Positions 13,918 to 24,368 of a stretch of DNA of 64,000 nt are shown one piece after another (the first letter of the stretch is position 1; each line of letters starts with the position of its first letter). Below the pieces are notes generated by a model that made no database searches, was not told the origin of the DNA, and worked only from the letters and a program-made list of their open reading frames with translations. The translations under genes were made by a program, and so were the position numbers. The stretch comes from Capsaspora owczarzaki ATCC 30864 (Eukaryota > Opisthokonta > Filasterea). The DNA lies in assembly GCF_000151315.2 (NCBI RefSeq), contig NW_011887306.1, forward strand, positions 127,357-191,356, in the 5' to 3' direction.

Positions 13918-16900
13918 AGCTCGCGGGATCGCTTCGCAGGCTGTTCACGCCGCTGAGCCTGAACACACTCTCAAGCTGGCTGCTCCAACTCGAGGCTCCG
14001 CAGGGCGCCAACTTGCTTGCAGTGCTGGGTCACGGAGAAGCAACTGGCATTGCTGAGGCTGCTGCTGCAAAGGCCAAGCGTGGCTGGTTTGGCGCCAAGA
14101 GCACCACCTCGCCAAACAACCCGCACTCGGGCGATTCAAGCTCAACGTCGTCATCCTCGGACGATATCACAAACGACCCGATCGGTGTCCTGCTGCTAGC
14201 TACATTGTATTTGAACGAGCTACAAGCCTCGCCGGGCATCCATGTCCGCGCACCAGATGACAATCTCGAGCTCGCTCTGCCTCAGAATCAGAGTCCCCTC
14301 ACACCCCCAGCCGCCAATGTCGGCATGAACACGGCGCAGAGCGATGCTGCAGAGTCGCAAGAGCGGCAACCCAGCTGCATCACCGATCGCGCTGTCGTTG
14401 CCATCCTCACTCGGCTCTTTCGGCTCGCGGATGGATTTGCCGCCGACAAACAGTTCATTGGCGTGACCCAGACGCACCTTCACCATCTATCGTCTCTCGT
14501 CATTTCCAATATTGCACTGGGTACAGATGTGGTAACGAGCATCGGAAAGATCATCTCGCGCGATGGGCAGTTCCACATTCGGCATCTGCAGCTCTCAAAC
14601 TGCGCGCTGCAGGACAGGCACGTCAGTATCCTCGCCCAAGCCATCAAGGATTCTGCCGCGAGCTCGTCCGGTGGCTACCTGCAGTCGCTCGATCTGGCAA
14701 ACAACCGTATCAAGCAAGCCGGCATGGACTCACTCGGGGAGGCGCTGAAAAAGTCCAACATTGTTTTCGTCCAACTCGCCGACAACCCGAGTCGTCCTTC
14801 GCCCGAATTGCGCGAGATTGTCAACAATCGGTACTTTAACACAATCCTCGAAGGCATTGACAGGTCGTCGCCCGATTTCCCGAGCAGCGACGTCATCGTC
14901 TGCAGCGAGCATGCCCTGACTCGCGCGAGCGTTGCTCGTCTCGCGGAGCGCATTCCACGTCTGAGCACCCTGCTCCTGCCATGGTGCGGCCTTTCTGGGA
15001 TTTTGGCGCCGCTGGCCCAGGTGCGTGCCACCGCTGACACCACTTCGTTGCTGCGATTCGTCGACCTCTCGAGCAACGGCCTCGTGGACACGGACATCAA
15101 TCACCTTGCTGGCATGGTGCAGTTTGCCTCCGAGTCGCTCGTGGTGCTCAAGCTGGCACAAAACACGCTCCAGCTGCAGTCGTCGTGTGGCAATTTTCTT
15201 CGCGCGCTCGCCCGCTGCCGGGGTTTGCAGCTCCTCGATGTCTCTGGAAACGCGATCGCCCTCGCAGGCGCATGCAATCTGATTGCCGATCTTGTGTCTG
15301 CGAGTAGTCTCACAGTCAATCTTTGCGACAACGACCCCGATCTCACACGTGATGCCGTCACCCAGGCTGTCCCAATTCCGTCCACGGCCACCCTGTTGTT
15401 CAATCGCCGTGATTTTTGCGGCCAAAGTATGGCCGATGCGCTGAGGCTGCGCTGCTCAACCGCGGTAGACTCGACCAACGTGTCTTTGAGCGTGCTTCCA
15501 CTCGCCGTCAGCAGCGCGATGCTTCCAGTCGAATACGCACACTCGAAACTGGCCTTCCGCTCGGAACTGGGAGATGAAGTGCGGTTTGTTTCCTCCGCAG
15601 TCCAGCTGGATGGGCACTTGGCCCCCAAGCCAGGTGCAGCCACCATCGAGGCAGCAGCAGGCAATGCACTCCCTGCGGTCGACAGCCTGATCGCTGGTAT
15701 CAACCGTGCTGATGGCCTTGCAATCAACCTGGACTGCTCTGGCTCTTCCGTAGAGCTGCTGGTGCGAATTGCGTTGGCATGCGAGTTGTCACGACGACAC
15801 CTTCCCGTGTTTTGCCGATGCGAAACGGAGGATGCGCGCGCACATCGTCGCATCTCCAAGCCGATCGCTCGTCAAGGGGCTCTGGTCCTTGAAGACGTGG
15901 TGTCTGCGGCGCCGTTACAGCATCAGCAGCTCGGCAGCTACCTCTCGGCGACATTTCGACAAGAAACACGCAATCGTTCCTCGTTTGTTCCCCTGGAGAC
16001 TGTGGAATTCCAGCTCCGGCTGCTACGGCAGCACCTGTTTGGTCCGCTTGCGCCCTACGTTGGGGTCGACAGCGATCGGTCGTCGTGGGCGCCCGCATTG
16101 GAGCGTGCTCTCGACCAACTCGACTATGCCACACGTGCCGCCACCGTTCCAGAATGCAACCTGCACATCCTTGCCGCGTTCGACTCGAGCGCTGATGTGC
16201 TTGATGCGGAGCAAAGTCGCGAAGCCGAAGCTGCCGTCATGGGCGCCAACACCCCGAGCCAACTGTCCAGCGTCATGCAGCGCGTCGCTATTGGCGCGAA
16301 ACACAGCCTTATTGCCGCGCACACCAGCTTGCGACGGAGTGTCAACAAGCCGGTCGTTTTGTTGATGAGCGAGTCGGGCCAAGGCAAGTCAGCGCTCGCC
16401 AGCATTTTCGGAGCCGATGTCCGAGCCATTGCGTCGCACGTGCCGCACGGCGATACCAACTTTCGGGTTTGGCATCTTCCCGCTCTCACCGTCATCGACA
16501 CGATGGGTCTGGAGGCCGGCAGCTCGGCGATTATCGAGTTTGACAAGAAGCTCGATGCGCTCATGGGCGGTGCCGATTTCCAGAGTGATCAATCCCGGGT
16601 GCATGTTGTTTGGTTTGTCGTGGAGGCTAAAACGCGCTTCTTTTCGACCGGGTGCGCGCGTCGACTTGCCCAGCTCAAAGACCGCAAGTCCAACACGCCC
16701 ATCCCGGCCATTCTTGTCGTGAGCAAATGCGACGAGCATGTCAGCCGACCGGGTGAGCCGCATGTCTTTGAAAGCTTCTGGAAGCATCTCCCAAAGACCA
16801 TGGACGACGAGTACAAGCGGTGCATCGCCCAGGGCCAAGACGCAGAGCCATACCCGCCCAACATTAAAAAGATTCTACCATTCACCATCTATGATCGCGC

Positions 16901-18392
16901 AACAGCCGACTTGGCAGCTCGTGAGCACCACAGCACTGACCCTAGCCTGCTGGATGCGGCACGGGCGTTGAGCACTGCTGGTGGCGCGCAACAGCCCAGC
17001 AATCCGGACGCAGCCGATGGTGCAGACGCCGCCACCAAAGTTCTGTGTCCCACCTGCGGAAGTGACACTGAAGAAATGCTCGATGATCAAGGCTTGTGGA
17101 TTTCCGTCTGCACTGTTGACGACGAGCACGAAGTCGTCTCCAAGTCTGCTGCTGCTGATGCTGATGCCTCGATCACGTCCCTTGATTCAACGCCCTCGGA
17201 CTTGCCGCCACCCTCCTCTGGAACAGTCGCTGATTACAGCCGCGAAGAATGCACCCAAAAGCTGGTGGAGGAGACGCTGCGCTTGCTTGATTCTTCTTTG
17301 CACACAGCGTTCATTGCTTCTCAAACGTCGCATCTTGCCCTGAAAGAGCGTGCCTGCTACGCGCTGATCTGGCGTACCATTTGTCTGCTCGGCCATCAAC
17401 GCGAGCGCACTGTCGCCGAAGTCCAGGCCCAGCTGAGCAAGTTGCTGACCAACATTTTGCTGATCTGGAAGGTGAACATTAAGCTTCACGACCAGTTCTT
17501 CCACGACTTGTACGACCTCGTTTCTGCGGACAACAAACTGGGCTGGATGCATCGCAATGTGTGGTCGCCAGTCCACATTGCCCACCGCATTGGCTCGCTT
17601 GGTCTGACGTGGAATCACAAGCTCAAAGCGCAGCGGGCCACAGCTCTCGCTGCCGTCCGGGACCCAACAGCAACTGGACAACAAGCCCATGCACCACAAC
17701 CATCACAGCCACAACAAGCGCAAAGTCCTTCCGAGTCCGAGTCCGACACTGCCTCGACACCGCAAACCCCGAATCTGGGAGCTGCGGATGATCACGACTC
17801 GATTGAGCGCATTCTGCAGGATATGCTCTGCTGCAAGTCGCTCTACCCTCGTCTCGACGAAGCAGTCCGAGTTGCCATGCTCGCCACCCAATCCAAGTTC
17901 CCGTCTGCCAACGAGGTCGGCCCAGCACTCACAACGCTGCAGGACAATCAAGCGCAGGACTTTGCTGCGCGTGTGCAGGACCGCGTGAGCCAGTTGCTTG
18001 CCGAGCACTCTAAAGTTGACACGCAGCTCACCTATCTGCAACAAGACCTGACATCGTATTTGAGACGCAAGCGGCAGGGTCATCCGCAAGACTTTTTCGC
18101 CTCGCTCGACCGGCGCTGCCCTCTCCTGAGCGCCGAGGAAATTCTTCACGCGCTGTCGCAACACATTAGCCCGTCTGGCAAAGAGACTGGGCGCTCAATC
18201 CTGTCTCTCGTGCTGTACTGGCGGCAGACGTGGCGAGGGCGCCCGTCCATGGGACGTCAGGAAGTCATCCAGAGTTCCTTTTACGACTTTTGGGACGAGT
18301 GCCGCAGAGCATTTGCCAGCGAGTCAGAGTTGTTGGAGATGGTGAATGTTGGTGTTGCTGGCGAGGAGCCCGTCGTTCCTTCACCAATGTAA
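13918..18392 (+). CDS. Giant LRR / pseudo-Ras / GTPase protein G1
   Basis: One long exon of ~1490 codons follows a splice acceptor (AAAAACAG, ends 13917). It begins in phase 1, so a short upstream exon is missing from this model. Order: N-terminal helical part; ribonuclease-inhibitor-like LRRs in two blocks (e.g. LQSLDLANNRIKQAGMDSL, LRFVDLSSNGLVDTDINHL, LQLLDVSGNAI); a decayed Ras-like domain around 15580-15960; then a P-loop GTPase. In the GTPase, G1 is SESGQGKSA at ~16370 (canonical first Gly replaced by Ser), G3 is DTMGLE at ~16500, and G4-like is VVSKCDEH at ~16720. A Cys module CPTCGSD lies at ~17050, followed by a ~400-residue mainly helical tail with a Gln/Pro linker. No signal peptide or membrane segment: probably cytosolic. 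Paralogue of G2 and G3; family not recognised. The GTPase may be weakened by the altered P-loop. Confidence 0.8.
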
Positions 18393-19062
<670 letters not shown>

Positions 19063-21070
19063 TCAGAACATCGGACACAGACAAACACTGTCATGACCAA
19101 CAAGCACAACAACGCGATCATTTCCATTCCGAGCGGTATGGGCCCAATCTTGGGTCGCGTTGCCACTGATTGCCAGCACGAGTATGAAATGAAAATCCGC
19201 TGCGAGTGGCGAATTGTCCAGAGCCGCCAGAGTCCGAGTGACGCCCTCAGCGAGATCTGATGCGGACGGCAGGTCGGCCAGCGGCGTGCTCACATCCATC
19301 ATTTGGAACAGCAGCAATACGGGCTTTGCCCCAGCATGGCTGCGTCGTAAAGCGACACGCCCATTCACGCGGGTCGTAGAACCTGCGCACTGGAACACCG
19401 GGTGGCAAGAACCCGCACCAAGCATGTCAACTTTCTGCCTCTTGCCTGATGAGAAGGACGGTATTGTATGGACAGTTTGGCGATCGTCGACATCGTGCTG
19501 ATTTGTAATGAACGGATGTCGCTCTTTAAAGAGGGTGAAACGTTGCGCGACTCCTGCGACAGGGTTCTGCAGATCAAACCTCATGAGCAGGAGACTGCGA
19601 GGCGCGCTGCCTTGCAGTGACGGGGAGGAAAGACCAAGAACTTGATACAGCAGGGCAGATTGAGCTGGCTCAGGCGCGGACTGGAGAGTTGATTCACAAG
19701 CGGGTGGAGACCGAAGCAAGTTCAGTCGGCATGCGACCGAAAACAGAACATAGGTCTCGAAAGCGGCATCGCCATCGCCTCCAGTGATCGTATGAAATTC
19801 GGCCATCACCTTTGTCCTGTCATGTGAATAGTTATAGCGACTGTCGCAGCGCGCAATACCTTCCAGCATGGCAACTGGCATGCGAGCCTGGACGCGATCC
19901 ATTGAGGGATAGGTCGTGATAAGGGCGCCACAATGCGCAAGCTGTTCCACTGTGATGGGACCAATCAGGGTGTCTTCAGAGACTGGAAGGTTTGCGAACG
20001 ATAGTTCGACCAAGGTCTCGATTCCCCCGGCAACATGGTGTGCTGCTGCGTTCACCATATATTGGCTCGCTTCAAGAGCAGTCATGGGGCATTGGGAAGG
20101 GTTGATGGCAAGGTCGGTGTTCTCTGCAGATTGCATGGGACCGAGGGGACGAGTTCTTGCCGTAACGCAGGGTAGCGGTACGTTAGTGTTGCTCCTAATA
20201 GTGAAGGAATACCTCCAAGGTCCCGAACCAACCGGCGAAATTTCAAATCCGAGCACCATGATTCGTGAAGCCCAAGCTCTCGAAGAACCAGCATGGAAGT
20301 GCGCAGGTCAAAGGGAAGAAGGTTGATTGGATGGAATTCGTGCTGCGTCGTGTCGAACTTCAGGCCACTCAGAGCAGTGCCGGTTAAAAGTAACACCACA
20401 ACGGCCTGTTGTTCCTTCTGGTTGACATTGTACGCAACGATTTCTTGATACGCACGCTGAAGCAAATCAGTTGCTTCCTGCAGTGTCCCCGCATTCAAGG
20501 ATAAGCGTTGTGCGATCCGGCGAACCGCGTCAATGTGAACAAAGATCAAAACTCGTGCGAGCTGCGGGTGCTGCTGGCGATGGCGTGCCACAATTGCGTC
20601 GAGAACCTGTGGTGTGCGAAGACCAGACCTGCATGCGCTGAAAACTGAAGTGCAGCTCGCATTGGTTAAGTTTGTGTGGCACAACCCATGAGCGGCCAGA
20701 CGAGCAGCAAGAAGGGACTTTCGACGATCACCACTCAGCCAATCATAACCATCTACTTGATCACCAACATTGAAGTCCATGAAAATTTGCAAGGAGCCTT
20801 CAAGGAGTCCAGTAAGCTCGGTTCTCTGATCCATCGTCAGGGGAGTATCAGCAGGCCCAAAGGTAAGGTCGTCTCTCTCACGCATGAGGTTCGCGACCTG
20901 AGAGATTGCGTGTTTGGCAAAGGCGGTTTTGCCGCAGCCGCTGACGGTGCGCATGAGGAGCACCGGAAAGTTTTTTGGGTCCGTCGGGGAGCCAAAAACC
21001 GATTGCGCGATGGAGCGGAACATTTGCATGGTCGCGAAAGGACGGGCTTGAAACACGCGCGGCCAAACTA

Positions 21071-21185
21071 CTATCCCGATCATTAAATTTCGACCCCCCC
21101 TCTTTTTTTCACTTTTTCGCCCTCCCTGGGACCTGTGTTGCTTTCCGTCTCGCCCGCGGAATGTTCATTCATGGTACAGTGTACC
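21071..21185. repeat. Left terminal inverted repeat of the Tc1 element
   Basis: Matches the reverse complement of 22609-22723 over 115 bp with one mismatch near 21178. It contains a C-rich/T-rich stretch and a GCCCGCGGAATGTTCATTCATG core. At 115 bp it is longer than the short repeats of many Tc1 elements. Confidence 0.92.
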
Positions 21186-21349
21186 AGACACATTTTAGAA
21201 GTGAAGCAGCGGGCTGGGAGTTAAGATTCGAAGCGAGAACAGACAAAAATGAAAACTCAAAAAAACAGAAAAAGAGCGGCTTTTTTGCCCAATTTTCACA
21301 AAGCATTACATGGCACACAAACAACGTGTCGCAGCGCCTTCGCTCCACT

Positions 21350-22471
21350 TCAGTACTTGGTATAACCACCATTGGCATCTATCACAGCTTGAATGCGGCG
21401 CGGCATCGATGAAATGAGATCGCGGCAGACCTCTGGCGTGAGCACTTCTTCGTAGACCGCTTGGAAGCGTTCCCACAACGCGGCCTTGCTCTTGATCTCC
21501 CTCTCCTGGTAGATCTTGTTCTTGACCATGTTCCACGCATTTTCGATGGGGTTGAGGTCGGGAGAGTTCGCAGGCCAGTCCAGGACGGTGATCTGATTGG
21601 TTTCGAACCACTTCGCCACATCTTTTCTTTTGTGACAAGGGGCATTGTCATGCATGAAAATCATCTCGTTTTTGTTGTTCCACACGCGAATGCTTGCTAG
21701 CAACTCGCTCTCCAAAACTGAGAGGTAGGTGTCGCCGTTCATGACGTCGCCGACCTCGCAGAAAAGCGAAATTCCGAAACGAGAGATGGCGCCCCAAACA
21801 TTGATATGGCCACCGCCGAACTTGACCGTGCCCTGCACGCATCGATCGGTCAACGTTTCGCCAACCAGACGCCATACACGACCACCGTTGTTGTTCCTGT
21901 AGAGATAGAGAGCAGTCTCGTCGGAGAAGACGACCCTCAGCCAGTCATCGACGGTCCAATGCTGATGAGCGAGTGCAAAGGCCAAGCGTCGCTCTTTGTG
22001 TGTCTCTTTCAAGAGGGCTTTTTTGACCTTCGCTCCGTTGACAAGTCCTGCACCATGCAGCACCCTTCTTATCGTGCATGGAGAGACACGAACTTTGGAC
22101 AATGTGCGCATAGTGGCGGCCACTTCGGGTGCGGTGTCGGACTCATCGAGGAGGATCTGTGCTACAATGTTGTTGCGGTGAAATGACTTGAGCTTGCTGG
22201 GGCGACCGGGGCGGGGGCTGTCGCTCGTCGTCGCCCTTCCCGAGAAACGTTGGGTGATGCTGATCACTGTAGAACGTGGGAGGTGAAGCTGGGTGGCGAT
22301 CTTGTTGTAGGAGAGGCCAGCATTTCGCAACGCGAGCACTTGACCGCGGACGACCTCCCTGGGCATCTTGTCCAGCACGGGCAGCGGTCTTTTTGGTGAA
22401 GTTGGACGCAGCCATACCGGGGGCTGTCTGGGAGCCACGCGGGACGTGGACTGACTGCGTGTGCGAGTCAT
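21350..22471 (-). CDS. Tc1-type transposase (DD34E)
   Basis: 373 aa from the ATG at 22471; the frame is open slightly further 5' without an ATG. Cut-and-paste integrase acting at the element's inverted repeats. The N-terminal half has helix-turn-helix DNA-binding parts (VRGQVLALRNAGLSYNKIA; STVISITQRF), a GRPSK AT-hook-like linker, and a second HTH (VSPCTIRRVLHGAG). The catalytic triad is complete: Asp in VVFSDETALYLY, Asp in MHDNAPCH, and Glu in SPDLNPIENAW. There are 34 residues between the second Asp and the Glu, the Tc1 signature. No stop or frame break, and length is normal for the family (~340-370 aa). Confidence 0.95.
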   Translation of the reverse strand: MTRTRSQSTSRVAPRQPPVWLRPTSPKRPLPVLDKMPREVVRGQVLALRNAGLSYNKIATQLHLPRSTVISITQRFSGRATTSDSPRPGRPSKLKSFHRNNIVAQILLDESDTAPEVAATMRTLSKVRVSPCTIRRVLHGAGLVNGAKVKKALLKETHKERRLAFALAHQHWTVDDWLRVVFSDETALYLYRNNNGGRVWRLVGETLTDRCVQGTVKFGGGHINVWGAISRFGISLFCEVGDVMNGDTYLSVLESELLASIRVWNNKNEMIFMHDNAPCHKRKDVAKWFETNQITVLDWPANSPDLNPIENAWNMVKNKIYQEREIKSKAALWERFQAVYEEVLTPEVCRDLISSMPRRIQAVIDANGGYTKY

Positions 22472-22608
22472 GCGCACAAAAAGACTGAACCCAAACCAAA
22501 ATTTGGGCGGGAAAAGTGAATTTTTTGAGTTTCCTTATATTTTTTATTTTGCTCGCTGCTGCTCTGATATGACTCACAACCCCCGCTCCCGGTGTTCATC
22601 AGACGTTC

Positions 22609-22723
22609 GGTACACCGTACCATGAATGAACATTCCGCGGGCGAGACGGAAAGCAACACAGGTCCCAGGGAGGGCGAAAAAGTGAAAAAAAGAGGGGGGG
22701 TCGAAATTTAATGATCGGGATAG
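22609..22723. repeat. Right terminal inverted repeat of the Tc1 element
   Basis: The inverted partner of 21071-21185. The transposase start codon (22471) lies ~140 bp inside it, so promoter and transposase-binding sites are likely within the repeat. Confidence 0.92.
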
Positions 22724-23705
22724 TAGTTCGTCTTGACGTTCGTCAAACTGTCCTTCATCAACGGCTGCTGTTACGATGGCGATAGCTTCATCAGGATCCG
22801 TGACTGTTGAGTGATAGTGAAAGAAAAACAAGCAGACAAACTAAACGTCAGTAGGACTAATCGCCATCAACATGACAATTTCCAAGCACAAGGCTTACTT
22901 GAAGGCGGTTCGCTTGAAAGCGGCCCGCGCAGCGCTGCGGCTCGCAGCCGGGCAGCCGCGGCTCGCAGCTGGGCTTGGTCCAAAGAAACCTTGAGGTCAA
23001 GCTCAGTTTTGAGCGTCTGGAGCAATTGGCCACCAATCACGAAATTCGGCTGTCCTGGCGAAACCTCCAATTCCAGTTCCTTGAGTGCTGCTGCCGCGTC
23101 TTTTTTCTGCCTCTGAGTTGCCGTGACCTGTGCATTGGCTTCGAGGTCTTTCAAAATTCCCTTCAGGGCAGCGCGTTGGGCAGGTTTGTTGGGGAGGTTT
23201 GAAATCGATGTCAAATCGACCGAGATACCAAGACATGCGACCAATCCGGACAGCAGCTCACTGTCAAAAGCGCATGCAATGAAGGCAGCTTCAGCTGAAA
23301 GGCAAACAAGACCAATAACGACGAGTGCAATCACATTACCTGAAAACCTGTTGAGCAAAAGGAACACAAAACGCAACACAGTAAGCCCATTTCTACGGAA
23401 AACGAACACGACTTTGTCGCCTTCAGCAAGTCCAACACTTACCCGATGAGCGTGCTGAGAAGCTGGTCCTTGGAAGCCCGCTTCCATTGCCGTGCGCTTG
23501 AATCCGGACGCCATGTGAAAGAAGACTGGCCTGTTCGTTTTTGGAAGCCGAGAGAAATGTGTTCGTGAAGACTTCCGCCCTTTGAACCTTTCGCTGCCTC
23601 ATACTTCAGGAACCCCACATGCTGCATGAACTCGGACTGGGTGGTCTCGACACTGGTCTGGCGAGCGCTGAGGAAGTCCATGCTTTGAGTTCGACTTTGA
23701 AGCAT

Positions 23706-24368
23706 TGTGCAACTGTTTGTGCGTTCGATCGGTTGTCGCTAGCGTTCCGTTTCTATCCCCAGCTGCTTTGTGCGCCTCTCCAAGGCCATGCTCAACTTTA
23801 AGCGTGAGTTTCTAGTTCTCCAATGGTGGCTAAGCAGGTTGTCAGGGGCTGGCGGTCGATCGGCTGCTTGGCGGAAGTTTGTTGTGTCTCGGCGATTTTT
23901 CTTGCCTTCACCCATCATTGCTGTCCTCGATCTTCTGCAGCGTGGGCATTTTTATTGCCACTTTTTTGCAAGGCTTTTCATGTTCTTCTATTTTGTCTTT
24001 GCTTATTTCGACCTGCATCAGCCCGACGAAGACTATGTGTGTGGGGACATTTGTACCGCCTTCGACTGCTCGTAAGCATCGTTGCGGCGGTTGCTTTCGA
24101 GTCGTCGCCGTTGTTTCCTGAGCATATTGTCGGAACGATGCCTTCATGTCAAAATACGCACACACACACATACGAGACACTCGATGTGACCACTCCTCTT
24201 GTTCTTGGTCATTCTTGGTGATGGCCGACGTTCGCGTGTTTCGCACGCTGGAACGACCCCCAGGTACCAAAATGCGACATGCCTTGATTTAAAAGCCTCC
24301 TTGAATCGACAACGAGTCCTTACGCCTTTGTGTTTGTTTGTTTGTTTGGTTTGTCTGATCCGCATCAG
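23706..24368. other. Interval upstream of G2's main exon
   Basis: Mostly without recognisable genes. A candidate first exon of G2 is 24035-24071 (MCVGTFVPPSTA, ending in phase 1 before GTAAGC). Spliced to the acceptor at 24368 it keeps G2 in frame and gives a total that is a multiple of three. The hydrophobic frame at 23770-24075 has no homology I can see. Confidence 0.4.

Larger units (their letters stand above)
21071..22723 (-). mobile_element. Tc1/mariner DNA transposon, apparently complete
   Basis: A 1653-bp element bounded by TA on both sides (21069-21070 and 22724-22725), the target duplication expected of Tc1/mariner. Terminal inverted repeats of 115 bp (21071-21185 and 22609-22723) begin CTATCCCGATCATTAAATTT and differ at one position by eye. 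One uninterrupted transposase gene fills the interior on the minus strand. Near-identical repeats and an intact frame suggest recent, possibly current, mobility. It lies inside the coding sequence of the minus-strand NTPase gene. Confidence 0.93.
19063..23705 (-). pseudogene. Broken P-loop NTPase gene, Crinkler/RHS-like, interrupted by a Tc1 element
   Basis: Minus-strand coding-like segments lie on both sides of the transposon at 21071-22723. The 5' part is 22729-23705, with its own ATG at 23705 and exon-like pieces; the 3' part is 19063-21068. The 3' part carries a Walker A-like SGCGKTAFAKHAI, a hydrophobic Walker B-like VLIFVHID, and a long domain resembling the NTPase of Crinkler (CRN) and RHS (retrotransposon hot spot) protein families. 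Those families are widespread and often multicopy in protists; some CRN members are secreted effectors, others are probably nuclear. I see no signal peptide. The gene looks broken: the transposon insertion plus about one further loss of frame. Low similarity makes the family call tentative. The insertion appears young, so the gene was probably whole recently. Confidence 0.45.

Noticed and set aside
23770-24075. Hydrophobic frame between the NTPase fossil and G2
   Set aside because: Three overlapping frames are equally open, there is no clear start context, and it lies where G2's promoter should be.
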